From: CAWFPR01 sp963817635
GTDB lineage: Bacteria > Acidobacteriota > Vicinamibacteria > Vicinamibacterales > 2-12-FULL-66-21
NCBI GenBank assembly: GCA_963817635.1
Contig: CAWFPR010000024.1
Location: forward strand, 186,001 to 250,000
Direction: 5' to 3'
DNA: 64,000 nucleotides
Shown: one piece after another, positions 18,330 to 29,200 of the stretch
Numbering within the stretch: the first letter of the stretch is position 1
Layout of the letters: every line of letters begins with the position of its first letter
Program-made: the position numbers and the translations under genes
The notes under the pieces: generated by a model
The model's database searches: none
What the model saw: the letters and a program-made list of their open reading frames with translations, nothing else
What the model was told of the DNA's origin: nothing

Positions 18330-18972
18330 AGTCCGTGTAGCGGAACGCCGGATCCAGCTTGCTCCGGGCCGCATTCCGGCTGATCGTGACCGCGTGACGC
18401 CAGGATCCTCCGCGCGACACGCGGCGAGCACCCGCGGGCGGCCCCTGTGGGTTGCGCGCCGGCGACGCGCTGTAGTAGTCCCGGCCGTGCCAGTCGGCGC
18501 ACCACTCATGGATGTTGGCCGCGATGCCGAACAGGCCGTAAGGATTCGGGTCCCCGAGCGTGATGGGCCACGGTCCGCCGAGCGGTCCGCGACCGCCATC
18601 CGGAATCCACGCCGGGATCGCATCGCCCCCGGGGTACCGATCGCGTTCGCGGCCGCCGCGCGCCGCGCGTTCCCACTCGGCCTCGGTCGGCAGCCGCACG
18701 CCGCCCATCCACCGGCAGTACGCCACGGTGTCGTCCCAGCTCACGCCGACCACCGGGACATCCTCGGCAGACAGCGCGGGTGCGCCCCATTCTCTCGGGG
18801 CCTCATGGCGGGTCGCGGCCAGGAACGCCGCGTACTCACCGACGCTCACCGGGTAGACAGCCAGATCGAACGCGTCGAGGTGCACGACGTGCACCGGCGC
18901 CTCGTCGTCCTGCCCGTCGGCGCTGCCCATGGCGAACGAGCCCGACGGGATGCGCGCCCACGGCCCGGTCAC
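18301..18972 (-). CDS. SUMF1/EgtB-type formylglycine-generating-enzyme-fold protein
   Basis: The 223-residue product has the FGE-sulfatase C-type-lectin-like fold: IPSGSFAMGSADGQDDEAPVH, YPVSVGEYAAFL, PVVGVSWDDTVAYCRW, RLPTEAEWERAARGG, NIHEWCADW and RGGSW...YTDYGFRIAR. It lacks a signal peptide. I chose GTG 18972, which overlaps the upstream SDR stop as GTGA and places the conserved IPSGSFAMG near the N terminus. True formylglycine activity would need the copper-binding cysteine pair; only C at VAYCRW and EWCADW are visible, so the function may be different. No sulfatase gene is in the window. Confidence 0.75.
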   Translation of the reverse strand: MTGPWARIPSGSFAMGSADGQDDEAPVHVVHLDAFDLAVYPVSVGEYAAFLAATRHEAPREWGAPALSAEDVPVVGVSWDDTVAYCRWMGGVRLPTEAEWERAARGGRERDRYPGGDAIPAWIPDGGRGPLGGPWPITLGDPNPYGLFGIAANIHEWCADWHGRDYYSASPARNPQGPPAGARRVSRGGSWRHAVTISRNAARSKLDPAFRYTDYGFRIARSV

Positions 18973-19763
18973 CGGACCTCCCGGCGCCGGCCGTACCTGC
19001 GCACCAGGCGATCGGCGAATCCCGGCGCGACGGCATTGACGATCGCGAGCCCGCGCGACCACGCGTGCGGGTAGACCTCAGGTGCCGGCCGCCGGACGCA
19101 CCGCACCACCGCGCGCGCCACCTCGTCGACCGGCTGCTTCGGTCCGAGCCCAGACACCGAATGACCGAAGTCGCGCGCCATCGCGAACTTGAATTCCGTG
19201 TCCGTCGACACGGGATAGACGACGCTGACGTGGATGCCGCTGTCAGCGAATTCCGCGCGCAGGGCCTCGGCGAACCCCACCTGCGCCGCTTTCGTGGCGC
19301 TGTAGCCGCTCATCTGCGCGATGCCGCGCTGCCCGACGATCGACGAGACGATCACGAGGTGTCCGCGGCCCGCCGCACGGAACGCGGGCAGGGCGGCACG
19401 TGCGCCGTGAAACGTGCCCATGAAGTTCACGTCCATCATGCGGCGCATCGTGTCGGGGGGGGTCTCTTCGACGGTGCCGTAGTAGCCGAAGCCCGCGTTG
19501 CAGATCATGATGTCGAGGCGTCCGAACACACGTTGCGCGCGTTCGACGAGCCGCGTCACGTCGGCTTCCGACGTCACGTCCGTCGCGAGCGCTTCGGCCA
19601 GTCCGCCCGCGGCGCGGATATCGGCGGCCGCCGCCTCGAGGCGATCCGAGCGGCGGGCGCCCATGACGACCGCGACGCCCTCGCGCGCCAGCAGCTGCGC
19701 CACGGCCAGGCCAATCCCGGACGAGGCGCCCGTGACGACCGCGACGCGACCCTTCAGGTCCAT
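18969..19763 (-). CDS. Short-chain dehydrogenase/reductase
   Basis: A classical SDR of 264 residues. The cofactor motif TGASSGIG is at residues 11-18, the NAG strand (ICNAGFGYYG) near 85, the catalytic Ser in VIVSSIVGQ and YxxxK in SGYSATKAA. The start is ATG 19763 with a typical MDLKGRVAVVTG N terminus. The C-terminal 40 residues extend past the core, which suggests a DltE or lipid-type SDR. It is first of three overlapping genes (SDR, FGE-like, tRNA nucleotidyltransferase) and is divergent from the M20 peptidase. The substrate is unknown. Confidence 0.83.
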   Translation of the reverse strand: MDLKGRVAVVTGASSGIGLAVAQLLAREGVAVVMGARRSDRLEAAAADIRAAGGLAEALATDVTSEADVTRLVERAQRVFGRLDIMICNAGFGYYGTVEETPPDTMRRMMDVNFMGTFHGARAALPAFRAAGRGHLVIVSSIVGQRGIAQMSGYSATKAAQVGFAEALRAEFADSGIHVSVVYPVSTDTEFKFAMARDFGHSVSGLGPKQPVDEVARAVVRCVRRPAPEVYPHAWSRGLAIVNAVAPGFADRLVRRYGRRREVR

Positions 19764-19966
19764 CACCTGATGATACTTGACGCTGCCCCGTTGACTGCCG
19801 GCGGCGAGTTCCCCTCGGGGGCGGCAGCGGATAGAATCCAGCGACTCGCCATCCGCGCACGGCCTGGCGGCCGTCGCCGAATGCCCGCGACGTGCCCCGC
19901 GGCCGGCAGCGCGACGGCGGGCGCGGCTCGAGCGCGACGGCGCGCTCAGGACAGGTTGGGCTGACA

Positions 19967-21119
19967 TTGGATCCTTGCATATCTCTGCTGCAGCAACTCG
20001 TCTCCATCGACTCGGTGAATCCGTCGCTCGTGCCTGGCGCCGCGGGCGAGGGCAATATCGCCGGCGTGATAGCGGCGCACATGCGTTCGATCGGCCTGCA
20101 GGTTCACGTGCAGGAAGTGGCGCCGGGCCGGCCCAACGTGATCGGCGTGCTCGAAGGCGCCGAGCCAGGGCCGTCGTTGATGTTCTGCGGGCACATGGAC
20201 ACCGTCGGCGTGGACGGGATGGCGGGGCCCTTCGATCCTGTCATCGGCGGCGGCCGCCTCTACGGCCGCGGCTCGCAGGACATGAAGGGCGGCCTCGCCG
20301 CGATGATTGACGCCGCACGAGTCGTCGGCGAGCGCGGCCTCCCGCGCGGAAGGCTCATCGTCGCCGCGGTCGTTGACGAAGAGTACGCGAGCCTCGGCGC
20401 CGATGCGCTCGTGACCGCCTGGACCGCCGATGCCGCCGTCGTTACCGAGCCGACCGATTTGAAGATTGGCATCGGGCACAAGGGGTTCGCCTGGTTCGAG
20501 ATCACGACCCGGGGCGTTGCCGCGCACGGCAGCCGGCCGCGGGAAGGCCGCGACGCGATCGTCCGCATGGGGCGCGTCCTGCGTCATCTCGAACAGCTCG
20601 ATCGCGAGTTGCAGGTACGCGCGCCACATCCGGTCATGGGAAACGCCTCGCTGCACGCCTCCATCATCGACGGCGGCCGCGAACTGAGCAGCTACCCGGA
20701 CGCCTGCAGGCTCCAGATGGAGCGGCGCACTGTCGAAGGGGAATCGGCGCAGTCCGCACTTCAGGAAATCGATTCCATCCTGTCGCGCCTCCGCGCCGAG
20801 GACCCGGAATTCGCGGCCGGAGTCCGGCTGACGTTCGGAAGACCGCCGTACGAATTGTCGAGCGATCACCAGCTGACGCGCGCGCTGTCGCGGGCGGTGA
20901 CCGCCTGCGGGCTCCGGTCGCAGACCGTGGGCATGAGCTTCTGGACCGATGCCGCCGGTACTCGGCGCGGCGGGGATCCCGTCGCTGCTTTTCGGCCCCG
21001 GTGGGGCAGGCTTGCACGGGATTGAGGAGTACGTGCTCATGGACGACGTGGTGGCGTGTCGGAACGTACTGTCGACGCTCGCCTCCGAGCGCAGGCTGGT
21101 GAGGCGGGACGTGCACTGA
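19967..21119 (+). CDS. M20 family peptidase/deacylase (ArgE/DapE/ACY1-like), one frameshift
   Basis: The restored protein has about 383 residues. Metal ligands are visible in order: GHMDTVG, GRGSQDMKGG, catalytic VVDEEY, VTEPTD and, past the break, GLHGIEEYV. The dimerisation domain holds GVAAHGSRPREGRDAI. These dizinc enzymes remove acyl or amino-acid groups from small substrates; which one cannot be told. An extra G at 20957-20958 breaks the frame: without it TDAAVLGAAGIPSLLFGPGG reads through. The start is uncertain, TTG 19967 being the best candidate. A hairpin follows directly. Confidence 0.78.
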
Positions 21120-21124
21120 TGAAA

Positions 21125-21163
21125 AAGGCCAGCCTCCGATTCGCACGGAGAGCTGGCCTCCTT
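21125..21163. terminator. Bidirectional terminator-like hairpin
   Basis: An A-tract and AGGCCAGCCTCCG pair with CGGAGAGCTGGCCTCCTT (one bulged base), loop of about seven bases. It lies six bases after the M20 stop and just before the 3' end of the convergent small Cys protein, so it can serve both genes. Confidence 0.65.
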
Positions 21164-21179
21164 CCCGCTGTGGCGGCCG

Positions 21180-21476
21180 TCAGGCCGATTTGCGCAGGAC
21201 AAGACGCGGGGCGGCGATCCGGTGGCGCCTGGCGTCTCCCTCGTAACGGCGGCGCGGGCCGCGGCCGCTGATCTCCCAGCCCGGCGTATCGTGGCCGCAC
21301 GAGGTGCACCGCATCATCACGCGGTTGCCCTCGAAGTGCAGCACCGAGTCGTGGCCCCGGACACCGCACAACATCTGTCCGAAGCGCTCGATTGCCCGGG
21401 CCATGATGCCGGCGGACTGTTCGCGAGTGCCTTCTGCCGTCGTCGCCGCGAGCTGCTGGGGATAGCTGGTTACCAT
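21180..21476 (-). CDS. Small protein with CxxC motif, hypothetical
   Basis: The product has 98 residues from ATG 21476, chosen because AGGGAGA lies nine bases upstream; the longer in-frame reading has no ribosome site and poor composition. An N-terminal helix (EQSAGIMARAIERFGQML) precedes a compact segment with CGVRGHDSVLHFEGNRVMMRCTSCGHDTPGW, where one Cys, His and the CTSCGH pair could bind zinc. The C terminus is strongly basic. It resembles zinc-ribbon proteins of unknown function. No partner is implied by the neighbourhood. Confidence 0.55.
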   Translation of the reverse strand: MVTSYPQQLAATTAEGTREQSAGIMARAIERFGQMLCGVRGHDSVLHFEGNRVMMRCTSCGHDTPGWEISGRGPRRRYEGDARRHRIAAPRLVLRKSA

Positions 21477-21686
21477 AGGCGAATCTCCCTGTTCCCTCTC
21501 GGGGGGCTGTCGACTAGGACGCCGGCAATTGCCCGGCCGTCCCGTCGCTCTGAGGCACAGGAGTATCAAGAGATGTGCCACGCAGCGGATTTTTCCGGCA
21601 ATTGGTGTCGAAGCAGGAGTTACGGGCGATCGGCGCGCAGGTGCTGATGAGCTGGCGGTTTCGGGGTGTGTAGCGATTGATGAAGA

Positions 21687-21706
21687 GTGGCCGCGCGCGC
21701 GGCCAC
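21687..21706. terminator. Perfect 20-bp palindrome downstream of proline dehydrogenase
   Basis: GTGGCCGCGCGCGCGGCCAC is perfectly self-complementary and lies 48 bases past the proline dehydrogenase stop. It may form a terminator stem for that operon or be a protein-binding palindrome. No T-run follows, so the role is uncertain. The remaining sequence between 21477 and 21753 shows no gene. Confidence 0.35.
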
Positions 21707-21753
21707 GAATGAACGAAGGTGGTACCACGCCGCAAGGCGTGCGACCCGGGATT

Positions 21754-22689
21754 CTACCGATCGCGCAGGATTCCCTTGATCACGAAGCCGACATTCGCCG
21801 GACGCTCACCCAGCCGCCGCATGAAGTACGGGAACCATTCGCGCCCGAACGGGACATAGACGCGGACCCGGTAGCCGTCAGCCCTGAGCTGGTTTTGTAG
21901 GTCGCGTCGAATTCCGTACAGCATCTGGAATTCAAACCCGTCTTTCCCGATGCCGCGCTCGGCCGCGAACGTTTTCGTCACGCTCAGCATCGCCGGGTCG
22001 TGGGTGGCGATTGCCGGGTAGGTGCCCTCGGTGAGCAGCAGCCGGGTAATGTCCGCAAAAGCCGCGTCCACGTCGACCTTGTTCTGATAGGCGACGGCCT
22101 TTGGCTCCTTGTACGCCCCCTTGACGAGCCGCACGCGGGCGCCCAGTTCGTTCAGTCGTCTGGCGTCCGCGACACTGCGCGGCAGGTACGACTGCAGGAC
22201 GATGCCCACGTTGCGATAACCCTGCTGCCACATGGTCTCGAACACTTCGAGCGTGACCTGGGTGACCGGGGAGTCCTCCATGTCGACGCGCACGAAGAAG
22301 TCGTGGGGCGCGGCGGCATCGAGGATGCGCCGCAGGTTGTCCACGCAGGTGGCGCGGTCGACCGTCAACCCGAGCTGCGTGAGCTTGAGCGAGATATTGC
22401 GCTCGATGCCCGAGGCCACGATACGGTCGATGACGTCCAGGTACACCCTGGTGGCGGTGTCGGCTTCCGCCATGTTGGCCACGCTCTCGCCAAGCTGGTC
22501 GAGCGTGAGCATGAGCCCCGAGGCCTGGATGGTCCGGGCCGCCACGACGGCTTCATCGATGGTTTCGCCCGCGATGAAGCGGTGCGCGAAGCTGTTGGGC
22601 CGGCGCATGCCGTACCGGGAGGCCAGGTGTTTGAGGCCCCGGCTGCCGGCGAGTGTATGGAAGAATGCCTTCGAGGCCCGGTCAATCAT
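21754..22689 (-). CDS. Proline dehydrogenase
   Basis: The 311-residue single-domain flavoenzyme oxidises L-proline to pyrroline-5-carboxylate. It has the monofunctional family's beta/alpha-barrel signatures: TLDQLGESV, NISLKLTQLG, VRVDMEDS, VGIVLQSYL, RVRLVKGAYKEP, ATHDP and the FEFQMLYGIR / RVYVPFGREWFPYFMRRLGERP end that binds FAD and substrate. No P5C dehydrogenase domain follows, and none is in the window. The ATG overlaps the last base of the acyltransferase stop (TGATG-like), so it is translationally coupled. It is the last gene of a four-gene minus-strand operon. Confidence 0.9.
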   Translation of the reverse strand: MIDRASKAFFHTLAGSRGLKHLASRYGMRRPNSFAHRFIAGETIDEAVVAARTIQASGLMLTLDQLGESVANMAEADTATRVYLDVIDRIVASGIERNISLKLTQLGLTVDRATCVDNLRRILDAAAPHDFFVRVDMEDSPVTQVTLEVFETMWQQGYRNVGIVLQSYLPRSVADARRLNELGARVRLVKGAYKEPKAVAYQNKVDVDAAFADITRLLLTEGTYPAIATHDPAMLSVTKTFAAERGIGKDGFEFQMLYGIRRDLQNQLRADGYRVRVYVPFGREWFPYFMRRLGERPANVGFVIKGILRDR

Positions 22690-23822
22690 CAGTGTGTTCT
22701 TGGGATTCGCCGAGGCACCAGCAGGTGCTGCAGCGTGCGCGCGTAATAGCGCAGGACCGTTCGCTCCCGTACTCGGAAGCGCCCGCCTCGCTCGACGAGA
22801 ATGATATTGCGGGCGGCGAGCGGCTCGGCCCCCTCTTCGACTGCCTGCCGCCCGGACGTGACCCCCATGTTCGCGCCCGCAGACCGTACCGTGTCGATGA
22901 TGGCGTCGGCGCGCTCTTCCAGTTCGCGGCGCGTGATGGACGGCCGGAGCGCCGCCGCCAGCACGGCCGTCGGCAGCACTTTGTGGAGCAACCCGATGGC
23001 GTCGCGTGTGCGATGCGCGAGGGCCATCACGTCACGGCGTGATTCGGGATCGAACCCGTCGACCGAAATCGGCGTGCCGAAGGTGACGTACGCGCGCGAC
23101 TGGTAACCGACGGCGTAGCGCACCATCTCGGCGACTTCGCGGCCGAACGCCCGCTGCCGCCGTTTCGAGCCTTGATGGGCCAGGATGTGATCCTCGAGCA
23201 CCACGTCGTACGCCACCGCCATCGGCAGGATCACAACCGGCGTGCCGCCCGGCTGCATCGTTGCGTGCAGCAGGCCGGTCTTCGGCGGCTTCAGCTCGCC
23301 TGAGTAGCTGCGGCCGCCTTCGATATAGAAGAGCAGATCGTGCCGCTGCAGCAGCTCGGCGACGTACGCCTTGAGGGTGACGAGATAAGCCGGGTCCTTG
23401 GTGTTGCGCCGGATCGGGATGGCGCCGGTGACGTGCCGATGGATGAGGCCGAGCGGGCCGCCGAACAGGTTGATCCCCGCGGCGATGACCGGCGGCCGGA
23501 CGCCGTTGTCGTCGAGCAGGAGCGGCTCGAGGAGGTAGTCCAGGTGGCTCTTGTGATTGGAGATGTAGATGACGCGGCCGGCCCGCGTCGCGCGCTGCGC
23601 GATGTCGATGTGCTCCTCGATGCGCTCGATCTTGCGCAGGATCGGATAGAGCGGGTGCTTCAGCGCCCGGTAGATCGGATAGCGCTGGGTCGTCCGCAGT
23701 TCGTCGAGGTACGCGTGAATGCGCTCGCGTGCCTGCAACTCCGTCTGGCCGTGTCCGCCACGCAGGTAGCGCGCCACTTCCTCGTGCGCGAGGACTGCCT
23801 GGGTGATGTCGTCGAGCATCAC
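22689..23822 (-). CDS. PlsB-like glycerol-3-phosphate/lysophospholipid acyltransferase
   Basis: The 377-residue protein carries LPLAT motifs: block I NHKSHLDY (residues about 90), a RRNTKDP segment matching block II, block III IEGGRSYSG, and a PVVILPMAVAYD block IV. This arrangement is closer to PlsB than PlsC, though it is far shorter than E. coli PlsB (807). It should acylate a glycerol-phosphate backbone in phospholipid synthesis. No clear membrane helix is present. It sits between isocitrate dehydrogenase (7 bp away) and proline dehydrogenase (1-bp overlap). A second ATG one codon in is possible. Confidence 0.78.
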   Translation of the reverse strand: MMLDDITQAVLAHEEVARYLRGGHGQTELQARERIHAYLDELRTTQRYPIYRALKHPLYPILRKIERIEEHIDIAQRATRAGRVIYISNHKSHLDYLLEPLLLDDNGVRPPVIAAGINLFGGPLGLIHRHVTGAIPIRRNTKDPAYLVTLKAYVAELLQRHDLLFYIEGGRSYSGELKPPKTGLLHATMQPGGTPVVILPMAVAYDVVLEDHILAHQGSKRRQRAFGREVAEMVRYAVGYQSRAYVTFGTPISVDGFDPESRRDVMALAHRTRDAIGLLHKVLPTAVLAAALRPSITRRELEERADAIIDTVRSAGANMGVTSGRQAVEEGAEPLAARNIILVERGGRFRVRERTVLRYYARTLQHLLVPRRIPRTH

Positions 23823-23829
23823 GGGGCGA

Positions 23830-24852
<1,023 letters not shown>

Positions 24853-24855
24853 TGG

Positions 24856-25347
24856 CTAGTCCTTCAATTCCCACAGGAGCAGCATGAGGCCGCCGAGTAC
24901 CGGGATCAGCTCGAGGCCGGTCGACGTCGCGTGCAGCCTGCCGAACTGCACGCGTCGAGGATCGGTCTCCGGGAGGCTCGAGGGGGCGACGCCGCCGATG
25001 TCGGCCTGGACGCGCGCGATCCGTGCCGAGACGAACACGCCGGAGTACCCGGAGGCCGCGAGCATCGCGAACGCGATGACCGCGCGAACCGCGAACCGGC
25101 GAGGGCGCGGGCCGAGCACCGCACGCACGATCATGGTCGCGAGCAGCACGACGCCGCAGCCATAGCTGACCAGGTGAAACCGGCGAAGCGTTTCGCCGAA
25201 AATGGCTCCGGCCAGCAGGCGCCCGCCGTCGGCCTGGTGTGCCGCGAGCACGTCGAAGATGGACGGGGCGCCAATCGCGCCGAGCGCGAGCAGGCCGCCG
25301 ACCCACAGGACCAGGGCCAACAGGCCGACATATCGCAGCGCGAGCAT
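24856..25347 (-). CDS. DUF4149-like integral membrane protein
   Basis: The product has 163 residues with four predicted membrane helices (residues about 5-27, 50-75, 85-108 and 140-160) and a conserved-looking GAPSIFDVL after helix 1 and RLHATSTGLELI before helix 4. This pattern matches the DUF4149/TMEM205-like family, whose function is unknown. It is first in the operon with isocitrate dehydrogenase, acyltransferase and proline dehydrogenase. Its start is only 26 bp from the divergent thioredoxin-domain gene. Confidence 0.7.
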   Translation of the reverse strand: MLALRYVGLLALVLWVGGLLALGAIGAPSIFDVLAAHQADGGRLLAGAIFGETLRRFHLVSYGCGVVLLATMIVRAVLGPRPRRFAVRAVIAFAMLAASGYSGVFVSARIARVQADIGGVAPSSLPETDPRRVQFGRLHATSTGLELIPVLGGLMLLLWELKD

Positions 25348-25373
25348 CCCCTCATTATAATCGTCAGGATCCC

Positions 25374-26853
25374 ATGGGGCCTATTCGCGTGCTCTCGACG
25401 TCGGTTGACTGGCTGTCCTGGGGGCCCGCCGCCTTCGCCCGCGCCCGCGACGAACGCAAGCCCGTGCTGCTGTCGATTTCCACGTCGTGGTGTGAGGGCT
25501 GCCGCGACATGGACGCCACGACGTACGCCGATCCGTCTACCGCCACGACTATCAACTCGCGCTTCGTGCCGGTGCGCGTCGATGCCGACGAACGGCCGGA
25601 CATCGGCGATCGCTACGCGCTCGGCGGATGGCCCACGACGGCCTTCCTCACTCCTGGCGGGGCCGTGCTCGGCGGCGGCACCTACGTGTCACCGGACCGC
25701 ATGCCCGCCGCCCTGGCACAGGTCCTCGCGACCGTCGAGGCGCACCCGGCGGCGCTGGACGATGTGGCGCGTGCGCCGGCCGACGTCCTGCGGCCGGCGC
25801 CCGCGGCAGGCGTGGAGGAGTTGATCGCGGACATCTACGCGGCCGGCGACCGCGAGTACGGCGGTTTCGGGGAGGCGCCGAAGTACCCTCTGACCGCTCC
25901 GCTCCAGCTCGCGCTCGACCTCTGGCAGGACAGGCGCGATCCCTTCCATGGACAATTCGTCGTCACCTCGCTCGACGCGATGGGCTGGGGAGGGCTGTAC
26001 GACGAGAATCGACGGCGGGTTCCACCACTATGCCGAGACGCGCGACTGGCGCACGCCCCACACCGAGAAGCTCCTCGAGACGAACGCAGCCTTGATCCGC
26101 CTGTACCTGGACGCCGGCGCGCGGCTGGGCCTGGAGCGATTCACCGGGCGTGCCGCCGATGCCCTGCGCTTCGTCCAGACGTGGCTCGCCGAACCCGTCG
26201 ATGCCGGGTGGTTCGCCTCGCAGCAAGCCGACGCCGCGTACTTCACCTCGCCGGAGGGCGCGCGCCGGCGCTTGGCGGCGCCCGCCGTCTCGCGGCGCCA
26301 GTTCGCAGGGTCGAACGCGGCCATGGTGTCGGCCGCCCTCCACGCCGCCCGAATCTTCGACGACGAAGGGTTGCGCCGTTTCGCGACGACCTCGCTCGAG
26401 CGCGTGCTGCTCGCCGGCTACCGCCCGGGCGCCGGCGCGGCGCACTACTCCGACGGGCGGCCGCGCGTCCGCGGCCTGCTCGTCAATCAGGCGGCCATGG
26501 TCGCCGCCAACCTCGACGCGCACGAGGCGACCGGCAACGTGGTCTACGAGATGATGGCCGAGGAGCTGGCCGCCTACGCGCTCCGGACCATGTGGGACGA
26601 CGAGCACGGGGGATTCTTCGACCGCGCGGTCGAGGACGAGCCGGCGATTGGACTGCTCCGCACCCAATCGAAACCGTTCGCCGTCAACTGTGACTTCGCG
26701 CGCACGCTTCGTCGTCTCGCCGGGACGTCGGGCGACGCGGGGTTCGACGAGCGTGCCGATGCCGTGCTGGCCGCCATGGCACCGCGCGCACCCGAACAGG
26801 GACCGCTCGCGGCCCACTACGTGCTCGCCACGAGGGATCAGTCGTCGCGATGA
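25374..26853 (+). CDS. YyaL/SSP411-type thioredoxin-domain protein (one frameshift)
   Basis: The reconstructed protein has about 492 residues. Residues 10-125 are a Thioredoxin_7-like domain with STSWCEGCRDMD (CxxC) and GGWPTTAFLTPGG. The rest is an (alpha/alpha)6-barrel-like domain (GGFGEAPKYP, IDGGFHHYAETRDWRTPHTEKLL, ETNAALIRLYLDA) of the DUF255/spermatogenesis-associated 20 type. One extra A at 26007 splits the two; removing it gives LYDEIDGGFHHYAE. It is shorter than the usual 600-700. The true role of this family is unproven, with a link to thiol or sugar chemistry suggested. ATG 25374 has AGGA five bases upstream. Confidence 0.78.
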
Positions 26854-26920
26854 TAGGATCCTCGCTGACCCGCCGTTCTTCGATCGGCCTCCGGAATGCA
26901 AGCTCGACCCAGGACACGAC

Positions 26921-29200
26921 ATGCCACACACCGACCTTCGGATGCTTCAGGACAACACGATCGCCCAGTCGGCGCGGGACGCGGAATTGCTGGCCCGGAC
27001 CCCGCTGCTTGGAGAACGGATTGAATCGCGGGTGCTTCCGCTCCGGGTCGACCTTGGAGGGCAGCAGCTTCCCCTGGAACTGGATCTGGCCCTGTCCGGG
27101 CTCGAGAAGCGAGCCGCGCGAACGGCGATCGAATCGCTCGTGTCGCTGGCAGAGGCCAATGACATCGATCACCTCGGAGGAGGCCTCGAGCTGATACCCG
27201 CGCTGCTGATGACGTTGTCGCTGGTCGATTACGAGCGCACGCATTTCGCCATCGAGCACGGACACACCAGCATCGGGTATTACTCGGCGCTGTCCGCTCT
27301 CGGCTTCCTGCCGCGGGAACGGGTCATCCACAGCTTTCGACGGAGCCTGGATATCGCCGGGCACGTGTCCTGGGTGCCCGGAGGCACGCCGCTCGGCTCC
27401 GGACGGCTCGGGGTGATGATGCCCGTCGCTTCCGGACTGGCGCTCGGCCTGAAGGCCAGGACGGGCGACGCGGCGTTCGTGATCTGTCACTGCGGCGACG
27501 CGGGGTGGGTGTCGGGCCAGGCGCTCAACGGTTTCAACGCCGCATCCCTGCACGGCGCACCCATCGCGTTCGTCATGCATCGCAACGGCATCCAGCTGTC
27601 GGGCACGACCGCGCACATCATGCCGAGGGACCCGAGGCCGATTATCGAAAGCCTCGGTGTCGCGATCCTCGAGATCCAATCGCTGCACGATCGCCAGGCG
27701 CTGTTCGGCGCGTATGCCCACGCCCATCAGCTCGCGCAATCCGGCAAGCCGAGCCTGATCTATCCGATCGGGTTCCAGTCGCGCGACGGCGCCAGCGTCA
27801 CCGTCGCGGACTTCGGGAAGATGTATGGCGTGGACGCCGAGGCCAGGGAGTTCGCCGAACGGAACGGTGTGCCGGTGGACACGAAGATCTGGATTCCCGG
27901 GTCTCTGATGAGCTTCCGCGACACGGAGGCGATGCTGCAGTGCCTCTTCTACGTCAACAACCTCCCCGGCGGACACGCCCACCACGACGGCGGCATGAAG
28001 GGCAGGGACGGTTCGAAGGTCCTCGCCGGCGTCATGCTTCACATCACCGAGCAGGAAACACAGGCGGTCGCCAGGATCGAGCAGCAGCCACCCCGGATCG
28101 TCGTCACGGTGGCGCGGCCGCCGAACGGAACCGAGAACCTGTTGCTGGCAGCCGAGGATGTCGCCGGCATCCGGCTGCCCGGCCCCGCCGACAAGCCGGT
28201 GTCGGCCCGTCTCGGATCGGAAGCCGCGTACGCCGCAGTCGCGAAGAAGTACCCGCAGGATTGTTTCTTCGTCTCCTGCGACCTCAATCCATCGACGAAG
28301 CTCGGCAAGGCGGCCGGACTGGTGCCGGCGCACCATCGGTTCGAGCTGAGCATCGAGGAGCAGGCCGGCGCGATGCTGACCGACGGACTCTCGTTCGCTG
28401 CCCCCCGGGGGCAGCTCAATGTCTTCGCGACGTTCGCGGCCTTCATGGAGGGTATCGCCCGTGAGGGCTTCGAACTGTGGCGATATCAGCGAAATCTCAA
28501 CGGCCGCAACGAGGGGCTGAACGTCGTCATGCACTTCTCCCACGTGGGCGCGTGCACCGGACGCGACCATTTCTCCGGGTGGAGCCTGGATTGGGTGAAC
28601 CTGGCGCTCGGCTACCTGCCATTCCTGCGCCGCTTCTACGCGCCGGCCGACGCCCGGGCGGCGTTCGTCGCCGTGAGGGATGCCGCCGCGGGCACCGGCG
28701 GCCATATCGTCGCCGTTCCGCGCGACACGCTGCCGATCCTCGGTAACGCAGCTGGCGCGCCGCTGTGGGACGTCACCGACGCCTGGACGCCCGTGACCGT
28801 CGCCCGGCAGGCAGACGGCGCACGGGTTGCGATCCTGGCGCTCGGCGCACCCGCGTTCCTCGCGATCGCTGCGAGTGACCAGCTGAAATCGCAGGGCGCG
28901 AAGGCGGATGTCCACGTCATCAACGGATTGCCGCTGCCAGACGCGTTTTTCGACGAGATGGCCGACCGCTACGATGCGGTGCTGACCATCGAAGACGGGC
29001 TCATCGGCGATCGCGCCGCCGGCCTGAGGGGGTTCGCCGGTCTTGTCGCCAGCCACCTGACGGGGAGCGCCATCCGCCTCGAGCACTTCGGCATTGTCGA
29101 TCCGGCCGTGGCGCCATCAGAGGACTACATGAAGGTCTGGGAACACTACGGCCTCACCACACAGGGTCTCGTGGACGGGGTCTTGCGGCTTCAGGCTTGA
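26921..29200 (+). CDS. Transketolase-like thiamine-diphosphate enzyme
   Basis: The 759-residue protein has the transketolase domain order. The N-terminal PP half holds HTSIGYYSALSALGFLP and the ThDP site CGDAGWVSGQALNGFNAASLHG...HRNG, where transketolases have GDG...N. The Pyr half holds the likely activating glutamate in ELSIEEQAGAMLTDG and a conserved FSHVGACTGRDHFSGW. The C-terminal Rossmann domain follows (DGARVAILALG). It is longer than E. coli TktA and the GDG to GDA change is unusual, so the substrate may differ from pentose phosphates. The last four codons and stop lie within a heptamer repeat array. Confidence 0.7.
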   Translation: MPHTDLRMLQDNTIAQSARDAELLARTPLLGERIESRVLPLRVDLGGQQLPLELDLALSGLEKRAARTAIESLVSLAEANDIDHLGGGLELIPALLMTLSLVDYERTHFAIEHGHTSIGYYSALSALGFLPRERVIHSFRRSLDIAGHVSWVPGGTPLGSGRLGVMMPVASGLALGLKARTGDAAFVICHCGDAGWVSGQALNGFNAASLHGAPIAFVMHRNGIQLSGTTAHIMPRDPRPIIESLGVAILEIQSLHDRQALFGAYAHAHQLAQSGKPSLIYPIGFQSRDGASVTVADFGKMYGVDAEAREFAERNGVPVDTKIWIPGSLMSFRDTEAMLQCLFYVNNLPGGHAHHDGGMKGRDGSKVLAGVMLHITEQETQAVARIEQQPPRIVVTVARPPNGTENLLLAAEDVAGIRLPGPADKPVSARLGSEAAYAAVAKKYPQDCFFVSCDLNPSTKLGKAAGLVPAHHRFELSIEEQAGAMLTDGLSFAAPRGQLNVFATFAAFMEGIAREGFELWRYQRNLNGRNEGLNVVMHFSHVGACTGRDHFSGWSLDWVNLALGYLPFLRRFYAPADARAAFVAVRDAAAGTGGHIVAVPRDTLPILGNAAGAPLWDVTDAWTPVTVARQADGARVAILALGAPAFLAIAASDQLKSQGAKADVHVINGLPLPDAFFDEMADRYDAVLTIEDGLIGDRAAGLRGFAGLVASHLTGSAIRLEHFGIVDPAVAPSEDYMKVWEHYGLTTQGLVDGVLRLQA

